NCBI GenBank assembly: GCA_964548025.1
Contig: CAZJRI010000110.1
Location: 1 to 18,396 of the forward strand
Source: JAHRVQ01 sp964548025
GTDB taxonomy: Bacteria; Pseudomonadota; Gammaproteobacteria; Pseudomonadales; Azotimanducaceae
Length of the DNA stretch: 18,396 nucleotides
Direction of reading: 5' to 3'
The position numbers were made by a program, and so were the translations under genes. Shown piece by piece: positions 7,326 through 14,897 of this stretch (within the stretch, counting starts at the first letter, position 1; each line of letters opens with the position of its first letter). The notes beneath the pieces were generated by a model, which was not told the DNA's origin, made no database searches, and saw only the letters and a program-made list of their open reading frames with translations.

Positions 7326-8324
7326 TTGCGCGCTTGGAAAGTAAATAGATTCGGTGAGCCGGATGAAGTACTCACTTTTGAGGAGAACGCTCCAACATTT
7401 GAGGTGGAGCCGAATCAGGTCAAAGTTAAAGTCGAGGCTGCCGGTCTTGGCCTGCCTGATGTCTTTTCCTGTCGGAACAGTTACCCACTTACGCCGCCCC
7501 TGCCATTCGTACCCTCCCAGGAAGCTGCCGGGATAGTCGTCGAAGTCGGTGATAACGTCGATACGAAGCTCATTAATAAACGCGTACTCGGCCCGACGCT
7601 TTTCCAGGCTCAACGAGGTGGCCTGGCTGACTTCTGCGCCATGTCATCACAAATGGTATACGAGATTCCCAACAGTATGAGCAGCGTACAGGCAGCCGGA
7701 TTCTACATTCCTTTTCAGACTGCCTGGGTTGGGTTGATCCACCGGGCAAAAATAACATCAGATGATACTGTTTTAGTTCTCGGTGCTTCCGGCAGTTCTG
7801 GATGTGCTGCCGTGCAATTGGCGAAGGCGGTTGGGGCACGTGTCATCGCAGTGGCCGGTGGTCCTGAAAAAAGTCGTTTCTGTTCCGATATCGGTGCCGA
7901 CGACGTGATTGATCATCATAGCGACGACATTACTGGGTCGGCACGGGATCTCACTGAAGGACGGGGCGTAGACGTTATTTTTGATCCCGTTGGTGGCAGA
8001 CCGGGTCGCGCCGCATTTAAAGCCATTGCCTTTGAGGGGCGATTTGTTGTTATCGGCTTTGCCAGTGGTGAATGGGCAAGGGTCAACGTATCGGATACGC
8101 TAATCGGGAACGTATCTCTATTAGGCGCAATGCCTACCGGATTCAGTCCAGAATTCTATACAGCGGCGCATCACGATCTGATGAAGTATTGGAATGATGG
8201 AAAACTAAAAGTAGTTGGCAATCAGGTTTTTGACTTTGAAGAAGGACTCAAAGCTATTCAGCACATTGCAGAGCGCAAGGTCGAAGGCAAAGTCGTCGTT
8301 CGGGTTTCAACGACTGAAGGTTAG
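7326..8324 (+). CDS. NADPH:quinone oxidoreductase-like, zinc-independent MDR enzyme
   Basis: A 332-residue medium-chain dehydrogenase/reductase of the quinone-oxidoreductase (QOR) branch. The N-terminal GroES-like domain begins RAWKVNRFGEPDEVL. The Rossmann domain carries the nucleotide loop GASGSSG (153-159), followed by CAAVQLAKAVGARVIAVA and GADDVIDH. No structural-zinc Cys cluster or catalytic Cys/His pair is seen, so a zinc-free reductase acting on quinones or enoyl thioesters with NADPH is expected. The start is TTG: GAGGTG lies 7 nt upstream, the N-terminus is at the usual position for the family, and no ATG is available. It may serve the same catabolic pathways as the CoA-ligase genes, though it is not in their operon. 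Convergent with the SnoaL-like gene. Confidence 0.92.
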   Translation: MRAWKVNRFGEPDEVLTFEENAPTFEVEPNQVKVKVEAAGLGLPDVFSCRNSYPLTPPLPFVPSQEAAGIVVEVGDNVDTKLINKRVLGPTLFQAQRGGLADFCAMSSQMVYEIPNSMSSVQAAGFYIPFQTAWVGLIHRAKITSDDTVLVLGASGSSGCAAVQLAKAVGARVIAVAGGPEKSRFCSDIGADDVIDHHSDDITGSARDLTEGRGVDVIFDPVGGRPGRAAFKAIAFEGRFVVIGFASGEWARVNVSDTLIGNVSLLGAMPTGFSPEFYTAAHHDLMKYWNDGKLKVVGNQVFDFEEGLKAIQHIAERKVEGKVVVRVSTTEG

Positions 8325-8346
8325 ATACTAACGAGTACCCTCTACC

Positions 8347-8402
8347 GGAACTAATACCGGTACTAATACTGGAACTAATATCGGAACTAATACTGGAACT
8401 AA
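8347..8402. repeat. 12-bp minisatellite, about 4.7 copies
   Basis: Consecutive units GGAACTAATACC, GGTACTAATACT, GGAACTAATATC, GGAACTAATACT and the partial GGAACTAA. The array lies 22 bp after the MDR stop, and its last copy supplies the TAG stop of the convergent SnoaL-like gene. It is not a hairpin and does not look like a terminator. Confidence 0.93.
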
Positions 8403-8773
8403 GGGGCAAAAACAGATTTCGCGAGCGCAGTGTCGGCATACTCGGTGATGTGCTGAACCAGGCCGTCTGCTACCTTGTATACATGACAGTAGGTATTGTT
8501 ATATGGCTTACCCGTCTTGGTCATCCGGTCTTTCGCGTAGGATTCCGCAACAACGCAGTCCCCCTCTGCAACGATATTGGTAATGACTGAAGTACCCATA
8601 CTCTCCATCAACTCGTGGGTCGGTGCCAGTAGCTTGCCGTATATATCCTCCTTACCGCGATAGGTGCCAAATCCGGGGATTACCCAGACGGCGTCTTCAG
8701 CCAGAAATTCCATCACATCCAAACCTCCGGCAAGGACTTTCGTAATGAGTTCTTTGTTTTCTTCAATGGACAT
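8399..8773 (-). CDS. SnoaL-like / NTF2-fold protein
   Basis: A small single-domain protein (124 residues from ATG at 8773) with the SnoaL/NTF2-like pattern: N-terminal helices (ENKELITKVLAGG), then LAEDAVWVIPGFGTYRGKEDI, a mid strand VAEGDCVVAESYAKDR and the C-terminal sheet GKPYNNTYCHVYKVADGLVQHITEYAD. These cone-shaped folds serve as small-molecule isomerases, cyclases, hydratases or binding proteins. The W..PG..TYRG stretch and the Tyr/His/Glu end match the ketosteroid-isomerase-like group without defining a reaction. I chose ATG 8773 over the TTG two codons earlier because AGGA lies about 6 nt before the ATG and would be too close to the TTG. The stop lies inside the 12-bp repeat array. 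No signal peptide. Confidence 0.85.
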   Translation of the reverse strand: MSIEENKELITKVLAGGLDVMEFLAEDAVWVIPGFGTYRGKEDIYGKLLAPTHELMESMGTSVITNIVAEGDCVVAESYAKDRMTKTGKPYNNTYCHVYKVADGLVQHITEYADTALAKSVFAP

Positions 8774-8894
8774 AGACAATCCTGCTTGTTAATTGTTAAC
8801 TGGTTTGGGTGAACTTGTGAATACCGAAAAAGCAAACAGATCCTGAACGGATATTCATTGAGCAGTGGTAACTATCCCCTAATCCGACTCTCAT

Positions 8895-8996
8895 TTACAA
8901 GCAGGTATTCGTTCCTTTCAAAGCCTCGAATAGCGATGCCATGTTGTTCAAACGGTATTCAATATCCTCGAGGTTGCCTGTTGCTCGGAGCAGCAT
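8895..8996 (-). CDS. Possible small ORF, 33 residues
   Basis: Between the MOSC and SnoaL-like genes an ATG-initiated frame reads MLLRATGNLEDIEYRLNNMA.. to TAA and looks like an amphipathic helix. The same frame is open upstream to the MOSC stop codon (nine more codons: SEFTFFDKQ), so it could also be a former C-terminal extension or a relic. There is no Shine-Dalgarno match before the ATG. I do not recognise the family. Confidence 0.2.
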   Translation of the reverse strand: MLLRATGNLEDIEYRLNNMASLFEALKGTNTCL

Positions 8997-9023
8997 TTGT
9001 TTATCAAAAAATGTGAACTCACT

Positions 9024-9890
9024 TTAGTCGATGAGTTCTACCGGGTCTCCAACGTGAATCTCTCCAGGTTCTCTGCAATGTGCCCCTACCCCAAGGTTTT
9101 GATCGGCTTCTTTAACAACGCTTCGTAATATTGATTTATCAAAAGCCAGATCCGACTGTGGTTGTACCGTCATGCCACAACGTGGTGTGGGTGCGGATAT
9201 CTCGATGGTTGTAGTGCCGATTCGCATCTTCTTTCCAACCCAGCCATTCTCAACAAGCCCATCCAGGCCTTCATCTGTATCAACATAGAAATTAGGACGA
9301 AAACGCCGGATGTCCCATTCTGCATCCGGATTTCTGGATTGCATGAAGGCGATTGATGCAGTTGTCATCAGGTTGAGTTCTTCGTTATCAAAAAAGGTAC
9401 CGGGGACTGAGACATGGCCTAATAAAATCTCTGGAAAATCACCAAAGTCCGGCATGGGTTCGCCTTCTTCTCTAGCGAAAACCCGTGCCATCTCTTCCTG
9501 AAAGTCCTGTTCGCTCGGTATGTAGCGTTTGTAGAATTCAAGATTGTCAGCCGGTTGCACGGGCCAGAGAGTTGCATCAGTGCCAACGAGTGCGGTGAGT
9601 TTCTGATGAACCAGCGGATTGTCACTGCCAATTGTTTCACCATCGGGAAAGGTGATATCAACCTCTGTGGCACCGCTCCCACCTGGTTCTTCTCGATAAC
9701 GAGCCTTGCATAACATCAACTGGGGATATCTTTTACCCCATTGGACCTCAGATCGAGCCTCGTCACGCATGGCCCAACCTCTATCGCCCGTTATACCGGT
9801 CGAAGAAACCGTGCAGCGCTCAAGCTTGTCTCCCTGCATGGATTTAACCGGAAACCGCCAGATTTCTTTTACAACACCAACCCTCGACAT
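9024..9890 (-). CDS. MOSC-domain protein with N-terminal beta-barrel (YcbX-like)
   Basis: A 288-residue cytosolic protein with the MOSC_N domain at the N-terminus (VKEIWRFPVKSMQGDKLERC..GITGDRGWAM) and the MOSC domain after about residue 150 (FRPNFYVDT, WVGKKMRIG, then TPRCGMTVQPQSDLAFDKSILR). Cys238 in TPRC is the conserved sulfur- or molybdenum-handling Cys of the MOSC fold; Cys272 lies in the terminal GVGAHCREPGEIHVGDPVEL. Relatives are the C-terminal domain of Moco sulfurase and YcbX/mARC proteins, which bind the molybdenum cofactor and reduce N-hydroxylated compounds. The ATG has an excellent GGGAGGAG about 5 nt upstream. No ferredoxin domain is fused, unlike E. coli YcbX. A decayed copy of its 3' end lies at 7113-7168. 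Confidence 0.92.
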   Translation of the reverse strand: MSRVGVVKEIWRFPVKSMQGDKLERCTVSSTGITGDRGWAMRDEARSEVQWGKRYPQLMLCKARYREEPGGSGATEVDITFPDGETIGSDNPLVHQKLTALVGTDATLWPVQPADNLEFYKRYIPSEQDFQEEMARVFAREEGEPMPDFGDFPEILLGHVSVPGTFFDNEELNLMTTASIAFMQSRNPDAEWDIRRFRPNFYVDTDEGLDGLVENGWVGKKMRIGTTTIEISAPTPRCGMTVQPQSDLAFDKSILRSVVKEADQNLGVGAHCREPGEIHVGDPVELID

Positions 9891-9964
9891 ATATCTCCTC
9901 CCAATTCAGATCAGATGGCCTCTATAGCCGCCGATTTTAAGAGGTCTATGGTAGCTGATAACAG

Positions 9965-9981
9965 CAACATTAAGCATGTTG
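9965..9981. promoter_or_regulatory. Dyad CAACAT-N5-ATGTTG upstream of the MOSC gene
   Basis: A perfect 6-bp inverted repeat with a 5-bp spacer, about 75 bp before the MOSC start, in the non-coding 9891-10161 gap. It could be an operator; no promoter hexamers were confidently placed with it. The rest of the gap shows nothing recognisable. Confidence 0.2.
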
Positions 9982-10161
9982 TTTTTGAGTTATTGCGTAC
10001 TCACATCAAAGATTTTTCGTACATCACAGAAAGTAACACGCGGATCGTTTTGGTTTAAATGAGAGGCAGGTACTCAAATTACGTCAGGAATGGCGTGTTC
10101 AGAAAAGCAACCTGGTCCCTGAATCAGTCAAGAATTCCTATGATGAATAGTTGAATGATCT

Positions 10162-10488
10162 TTATTCAGGTGTTTGAGACGATTCGGAACTATGAGATTC
10201 GGAACTATTAGATGGTACAAACTTGAGCCCCATTCCGTCTTCAGAATGCCAGACCACTTCCATCGTATTGACAGGCGCCTCAACCGGCAGTCCCAGAAGT
10301 TGTACTTTTATATGGCTGCCGATTGGAATCCCCATTGCGTTATCGCAGGTAGCGTGGATACCACCATCTGATACGTCTGCTGTTTTAGCCTTGAAGTCGC
10401 CAATGGGCGTCTCCGAAATAGATACAGTGGCCTGTAGCCTGCTTCGGACATGTTCCCGCTTGTTGACGCTGGATTCTTTGGGTTGCAT
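10162..10488 (-). CDS. PilZ-domain protein, predicted c-di-GMP binding
   Basis: A 108-residue single-domain PilZ protein. The c-di-GMP motifs are present: R-x3-R in R11-EHV-R15 and D-x-S-x-x-G in D38-VSDG-G43, followed by the beta-barrel (IKVQLLGLPVEAPVNTMEVVWHSEDGMGLKFV). It should act as a cytosolic cyclic-di-GMP receptor, with an unknown partner. I chose ATG 10488 (MQPKESSVNKREHVR). The frame can extend to a GTG at 10554, but those 22 residues are hydrophobic and unlike PilZ N-termini, and neither start has a clear SD. The Ser/Glu-rich C-terminal tail is built partly by a 15-bp DNA duplication. Confidence 0.85.
   Translation of the reverse strand: MQPKESSVNKREHVRSRLQATVSISETPIGDFKAKTADVSDGGIHATCDNAMGIPIGSHIKVQLLGLPVEAPVNTMEVVWHSEDGMGLKFVPSNSSESHSSESSQTPE
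10181..10210. repeat. 15-bp tandem duplication in the PilZ C-terminal tail
   Basis: GATTCGGAACTATGA followed by GATTCGGAACTATTA, 14 of 15 bases identical. On the minus strand it encodes a repeated S-S-E-S unit. It shares the core GGAACTA with the minisatellite at 8347-8402, and both sit at the 3' ends of minus-strand genes. Confidence 0.85.
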
Positions 10489-10591
10489 CTGATTCAGTAT
10501 AGATGATTCGAGAAAGTATGATGATTTTAGTATCAAATGGCACAGATAGGTCACAGGCTGAACAAATAAGACTGATCTGACGTCGCGAATT

Positions 10592-10605
10592 AGCTCGTGT
10601 GAGCT
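10592..10605. promoter_or_regulatory. Perfect dyad AGCTC-GTGT-GAGCT between PilZ and GMC genes
   Basis: A 5-bp stem with a 4-base loop lies in the divergent gap (10489-10701), about 100 bp from each start. There is no T-run right after it on either strand, so a terminator is unlikely. An operator or chance palindrome are the options. Confidence 0.2.
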
Positions 10606-10701
10606 GTTATTCTTTCGCTTGAGATGGAAATAGCATGTGTTGTTCAGATAACGGGAGGCAGAAGCCGCCTGGTGTGAAGCAAGCAGGAAGAGAGCAAGTA
10701 A

Positions 10702-12297
10702 ATGTCAAATGATAAAGTAGACGTTCTGATTATCGGTGCGGGAGCCTCAGGTGCGGCATTTGCCTGGAGCATTGCTGATACCAGGATGAAGGTACTTTGT
10801 CTCGAGCAGGGAGACTGGGTAAATCCTTCAGATTACCCCAGCACAAGGATGAACTGGGAGGGTGACAAAGCTTTCCATATCGACCCGAATGTCAGGCGCA
10901 GGATAACCGACTACCCGATAAATGGTGAGAATTCTCCCATCACCGTGACTAATTTTAACGGGGTTGGTGGCGGCACCATTCTCTATGCGGGTCACTATCC
11001 CCGCTTCCATCCTTCAGATTTTAGAGTGAAGACTCTCGATGGTGTGGCTGATGACTGGCCGATAAACTATGAAATCCTCGAACCCTTTTACAATGAAAAT
11101 GATCGTATGACGGGAGTTGCCGGGCTTTCGGGTGACCCTGCCTATCCACCAAAGCATCCGACCATGCCACCGATACCCCTCGGAAAATCTGGTGAACTCA
11201 TGGCAAAGGGCTTTAACGCAATGGGTTGGCACTGGTGGCCATCGGATTGTGCTATTGCGACTGAACAATACGAAGGCAGGGACAAGTGCATTAACCTTGG
11301 AGCCTGCACCAGTGGTTGTGCACAGGGAGCCAAAGCCAGCACAGATATCACCTATTGGCCGAAGGCTATTCGTGCAGGTGTAGAAGTCAGAACGAGATGT
11401 CGAATCAGAGAAATCACCACAGACGACAAAAACATGGCAACAGGTGTGATCTACTACGATTCAAAGGGGACTGAACAAAAACAGGAAGCCGAGATAGTCG
11501 TACTTGCCTGCAATGGCATTGGTACACCACGCATTTTACTCAATTCAAGTTCAAGCCGATTTCCGGATGGTCTGGCGAATTCAAGTGGCATGGTAGGCAA
11601 GAATCTCATGTTTCATCCCTATGCATCCATTGAGGGTGTATTTGATGAAGCCCTTGATGGTGGAATGGGGCCTCATAAATCCATCTGCAGTCAGGAGTTT
11701 TATGAGACGGATTTATCAAGGGGGTATCTCAGGGGTTATACCCTCGAAATGAGAAGGGGTCGGGCACCCGTTTCGGCTGCGCTCGGTGGGAATTCCTCTG
11801 GTCAGATTCCCTGGGGGGCAGCGCATCATGCAAGCTATCGCAAGCTCCTTAACAGAACGACAGGTATGGTTGCGGTATGTGAGGATCTGCCGGAGCTACA
11901 CAATACAGTTACGCTTGATCCTGATCTAAAAGATTCAGACGGTATCCCAGCCCCAAAGATTGACTACACACTGAGTGAGAACAGCCTGAAGATGATGGAC
12001 TTTGCTATTGAAAGAGCAACAGAGGTGCTAGAGGCAGCCGGTGCGAAGGACATCATGACAGAAGCCCCCATTGCTGTCGGTGGTTGGCACAACATGGGCA
12101 CTGCCCGCATGGGTAATGATCCAGATACTTCCGTTGTCAATGCATGGGGTCGAAGTCATGATGTCAAAAACCTGTTCATCATAGACGGTAGTATTTTTGT
12201 AACGGGCGCAGGCGTGAACCCTACCAGGACCATACAGGCACTTGCGCTATACGTTGCTGATGCCGTAAAGAAGAATATCGGCAATCTCTTTGACTAA
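10702..12297 (+). CDS. GMC-family FAD dehydrogenase with a 3Fe-4S-type Cys motif
   Basis: A 531-residue GMC oxidoreductase. FAD-binding: GAGASG (12-17) with Glu35 closing the beta-alpha-beta unit, and the second GMC region GVGGGTILYAG. The C-terminal catalytic region has HNMGTARMG with His463 and the N-P-T-R-T-I-Q segment with Asn506, the usual His/Asn pair. C196-x5-C202-x3-C206 followed by QGA has the same spacing as the Cys ligands of the 3Fe-4S cluster in the Burkholderia FAD-glucose dehydrogenase catalytic subunit. An electron-transferring dehydrogenase rather than an oxidase is therefore likely. It probably oxidises an alcohol or sugar; substrate unknown. No signal peptide is seen, and no small hitch-hiker subunit or cytochrome subunit is adjacent, unlike the glucose and gluconate dehydrogenases. 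An AGGAAGAG lies somewhat far upstream of the ATG. Confidence 0.93.
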   Translation: MSNDKVDVLIIGAGASGAAFAWSIADTRMKVLCLEQGDWVNPSDYPSTRMNWEGDKAFHIDPNVRRRITDYPINGENSPITVTNFNGVGGGTILYAGHYPRFHPSDFRVKTLDGVADDWPINYEILEPFYNENDRMTGVAGLSGDPAYPPKHPTMPPIPLGKSGELMAKGFNAMGWHWWPSDCAIATEQYEGRDKCINLGACTSGCAQGAKASTDITYWPKAIRAGVEVRTRCRIREITTDDKNMATGVIYYDSKGTEQKQEAEIVVLACNGIGTPRILLNSSSSRFPDGLANSSGMVGKNLMFHPYASIEGVFDEALDGGMGPHKSICSQEFYETDLSRGYLRGYTLEMRRGRAPVSAALGGNSSGQIPWGAAHHASYRKLLNRTTGMVAVCEDLPELHNTVTLDPDLKDSDGIPAPKIDYTLSENSLKMMDFAIERATEVLEAAGAKDIMTEAPIAVGGWHNMGTARMGNDPDTSVVNAWGRSHDVKNLFIIDGSIFVTGAGVNPTRTIQALALYVADAVKKNIGNLFD

Positions 12298-12342
12298 GTG
12301 AAATCTAATGAGCACTTTGCCAAAGCAGACTTCGATTCAGAA

Positions 12343-13401
12343 CTAATCCTTCAGGCTCTTGAGGAAACGGAGAATAGCTGCATTGGTACCGGCCGGGTCT
12401 TCCTGTTGTACCCAGTGCCCCATTTTTGGCAATAAGGTGATCTCTCTCAGGTCAGACATTACCGGTGTCATCATCTTTCGAAGTGCATCTTCCTTTGCGC
12501 CTGCAATCACCATATCTGCCTCTCCAGACAAAAATGCGGAGGGGATTGAGACCACCGGGTCAATATCTTTGGTGAATTCCCAGTTGCTGTCAAAATTGCG
12601 ATAGTAATTGACCCCGCCTCGAAAGCCAGACCTCGTGAATTCATTGACGTAGTAATCCAGATCAGCTTCTGTCAGCCAGTCTGGTCTTTGCTTCGGCAGA
12701 CCTATGCGACCAATCCAACCACCCGCACTTCGTTTGGTGTCGGTAATGGTTGGTTCATGTCTCGGCGTATCCGGGGAAGCATAAAGCATGGAAATGAATG
12801 TGCGAGGATCGCTGTCGTATTCTTTCTCGGCAACGCCGCCAGCTTCATTGTGATACAGAATGTAGAAAAACTGATCACCCATGGCTTCTCGCCAGCCTTC
12901 AAGTGGGGCTTTTGCACTGCGACCACCATAGGGCACACTCATACCGATGACACCTGTAAATCGCTCAGGGTGTAGTAGCGCGGCATTCCAGACAACCATT
13001 GAGCCCCAGTCGTGACCAACAATCACTGCGGTCTCCTCACCGACGGCGTCAAGTATGCCGACCAGGTCTGCTGCCAGTATATCGATCCGATATTCGGAAG
13101 CAGCAGCCGGTGAATCCGTATCACCATAACCACGCATATCCGGTGCAATTACTCGATAGCCAGCGGCTGCAAGACCTGTCAATTGATGTCGCCATGAGTA
13201 CCATGACTCCGGCCAGCCGTGAACAAGAAGTACGAGAGGTCCGCTTCCCATCTCGGCAATTCGCATTGAGATGCCGTTGGTCTTGATCATTGAGAATTTA
13301 ATATCATCCATCTTTAGGTTCTCTGGTGAGGTTGATTTGGGGAAGACATTGGCAGAAAACAGGATGACCAGGGTCAAAACCAGTGTGGTGAAACTTCTCA
13401 T
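12343..13401 (-). CDS. Exported epoxide-hydrolase-like alpha/beta hydrolase
   Basis: A 352-residue protein from ATG 13401, chosen because it begins a good signal peptide (RSFTTLVLTLVILFSANVF) and has GAGAAG upstream. A longer frame to 13503 would bury that signal. The core shows HGWPESW (61-67, oxyanion), nucleophile GHDWGS with Asp131, lid YYRNFDSNW with Tyr266/Tyr267, acid SGEADMVI with Asp296 and base GHW with His329. An Asp nucleophile with a lid Tyr is the epoxide-hydrolase pattern; haloalkane dehalogenases share the Asp. Hydrolysis of an epoxide to a diol in the periplasm is the likely reaction. It lies 37 nt after the cytochrome/FG-GAP gene on the same strand, so they are probably cotranscribed. 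Confidence 0.9.
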   Translation of the reverse strand: MRSFTTLVLTLVILFSANVFPKSTSPENLKMDDIKFSMIKTNGISMRIAEMGSGPLVLLVHGWPESWYSWRHQLTGLAAAGYRVIAPDMRGYGDTDSPAAASEYRIDILAADLVGILDAVGEETAVIVGHDWGSMVVWNAALLHPERFTGVIGMSVPYGGRSAKAPLEGWREAMGDQFFYILYHNEAGGVAEKEYDSDPRTFISMLYASPDTPRHEPTITDTKRSAGGWIGRIGLPKQRPDWLTEADLDYYVNEFTRSGFRGGVNYYRNFDSNWEFTKDIDPVVSIPSAFLSGEADMVIAGAKEDALRKMMTPVMSDLREITLLPKMGHWVQQEDPAGTNAAILRFLKSLKD

Positions 13402-13438
13402 GTTATTCTTCTCAAGGGAAAGCGAGTCAACCTGGATG

Positions 13439-14890
13439 TTAGTTGCTGGCGTTTCCAACAGCAACCGGTATCCAGTTCTGATCAGCAACAGTTCTAACCG
13501 CAAGACTCGCTGTTCTTGTTGTGCTGTTCATAAGCCAAAGTCGGTTAGCGCCATTATCGCTGTTTCGAAACAGTATGTCAGCCATACCATCACCGTTCAT
13601 ATCGCGAACGCCGAAAGGTCGCCAGCCAATGGCGGTTGTTGGCAGGGAACCTCTTGACTTGCGTGTGGTGCCATTGAGCAACCAGATGGAATTTGCGCCT
13701 GTTGCCGGGTTATGCCATAGCACGTCATCCAGCCCATCTGCATCAAAATCACCTGTTCCTGCAACTTCCCAGGGTGCACCGACGGTTGACAATTGACCTC
13801 TGCCTACACGGGATTCGGACTGCATTAACCAGACCACGTTGCTGCCTGAGTTGCTTCGCCACAACAGATCATTTCTGCCGTCACCATCAAAGTCCCCGTT
13901 ACCCGAAACTGCCCAGCTCAGAGATACATCAAGCATTGCCAGCGAACTGAGCCGAGAGATACCATCCATCTCCCAGTATCGGTTTGCACCAGTGATACTA
14001 TTGCGAAAGACGATATCTGCGTCACCGTCGGCATCAAAATCACCCAGCGCAACAATTTGCCACTCTGGCGCAGCACTTCTGACCGCATTTGAAGAAGCTC
14101 GTGTGCCATCTTCGATCAACCAGATTCGGTTTTCACCTGTTGTCTGGTGTCTGAAGAAAATCTCATCGAGTGCATCACCAGTGAAGTCCGCCATACCGGC
14201 GATGATCCAGTTCGCATCTGCGACGGTATTGATTGAATTGCGCTCGACCCGATGTTGCGATTCCATGCTCCAGAGCACGTTCTGACCGTTCTGGCTGTTT
14301 CTCCAGAGAATCTCTCGGGGTGATCCGGTTATATCGTTGGGGTCAAGCGGGTCAAGTCCAAGGTTCAGTTCCAACTCGTCAAGTAATCCATCATTGTCAT
14401 CGTCAATATCGCAGGCATTGCCCTCGCCATCACTGTCAGTATCTAATTGATCTTCGTTTGAATCCTGCGGGCAGTTGTCATCGTCATCGCTGATGCCGTC
14501 ATCATCAGCATCTGCCGGTTCGTTCACGAGCGCACCCTCGCTGACCCAATCTACAACCAACTGTATCTGTGCACTTGTGAGTGACCCACCGAGAGGCATT
14601 CGGGACCCTGCACCAGTTCCCCGGATCTTGCGGACCAGGTAGCTGTCATCAGGATTCCCGGGTTCGATGTAAAATAAGTTCTGGGTGGAGGGAACATTGA
14701 CAGTACTGCTGAGCGCGAAAGCAGAGGTCAAATTTGGAAATTGGGAACCATTGTGGCAACCGGACAGTGCGCAGTTGGGCGTAAATACCTGAGTTTGTAC
14801 ATCGTTCAGGATGACCGCGATTGCAGATGTCGGCGCAGCACAAAGCAATAACGCCAGGAAAGCATGACGAAGCCTAATTAGAGTGTTCAG
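13439..14890 (-). CDS. Exported cytochrome-c-like / TSP type-3 / FG-GAP repeat protein
   Basis: A 483-residue secreted protein if read from CTG 14890. Residues 1-23 then form a complete signal peptide (MNTLIRLRHAFLALLLCA.., cleavage after TSA). Next is a small haem-c-like domain: CALSGCH (Cys40, Cys45, His46; C-x4-C-H), the PGNPDDSYLVRKI stretch and SRMPLGG with the possible axial Met98. Residues 127-186 are Asp-rich thrombospondin type-3 calcium repeats. From about 195 to the end come six FG-GAP/VCBS-like repeats of about 48 residues ('[IL][LF][WF]R....TG.N..W.M' and 'GDFDADG.DD'), probably a beta-propeller. The architecture suggests an extracellular or periplasmic protein; electron transfer is possible if haem is attached. 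The only other available start, TTG 14848, lacks an SD and cuts the signal peptide. Upstream of the epoxide-hydrolase gene. Confidence 0.85.
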   Translation of the reverse strand: MNTLIRLRHAFLALLLCAAPTSAIAVILNDVQTQVFTPNCALSGCHNGSQFPNLTSAFALSSTVNVPSTQNLFYIEPGNPDDSYLVRKIRGTGAGSRMPLGGSLTSAQIQLVVDWVSEGALVNEPADADDDGISDDDDNCPQDSNEDQLDTDSDGEGNACDIDDDNDGLLDELELNLGLDPLDPNDITGSPREILWRNSQNGQNVLWSMESQHRVERNSINTVADANWIIAGMADFTGDALDEIFFRHQTTGENRIWLIEDGTRASSNAVRSAAPEWQIVALGDFDADGDADIVFRNSITGANRYWEMDGISRLSSLAMLDVSLSWAVSGNGDFDGDGRNDLLWRSNSGSNVVWLMQSESRVGRGQLSTVGAPWEVAGTGDFDADGLDDVLWHNPATGANSIWLLNGTTRKSRGSLPTTAIGWRPFGVRDMNGDGMADILFRNSDNGANRLWLMNSTTRTASLAVRTVADQNWIPVAVGNASN

Positions 14891-14897
14891 GGTCGCA

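Noticed and set aside
8320..8334. GTTAG-ATA-CTAAC palindrome at the MDR stop as terminator
   Set aside because: A 3-base loop with a weak AT-rich stem and no T-tract is not convincing.
8347..8402. Short regular repeats as a CRISPR array
   Set aside because: Units are 12 bp and directly adjacent with no spacers, and no cas genes are present.
9741..10058. 105-codon plus-strand ORF overlapping the MOSC start region
   Set aside because: Its first half is antisense to the MOSC coding sequence, the composition is unlike a protein and it has no SD. The MOSC gene on the other strand is certain.
10489..10554. N-terminal extension of the PilZ ORF to a GTG
   Set aside because: There is no SD, the residues are hydrophobic and atypical, and the PilZ domain is complete from ATG 10488.
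13402..13503. N-terminal extension of the epoxide-hydrolase-like ORF
   Set aside because: It would overlap the 3' end of the cytochrome/FG-GAP gene and place the signal peptide internally. ATG 13401 has an SD and a proper signal peptide.
13839..14285. 148-codon plus-strand ORF
   Set aside because: It is antisense to the FG-GAP repeats; its regular Ser/Pro pattern mirrors the repeats on the other strand.
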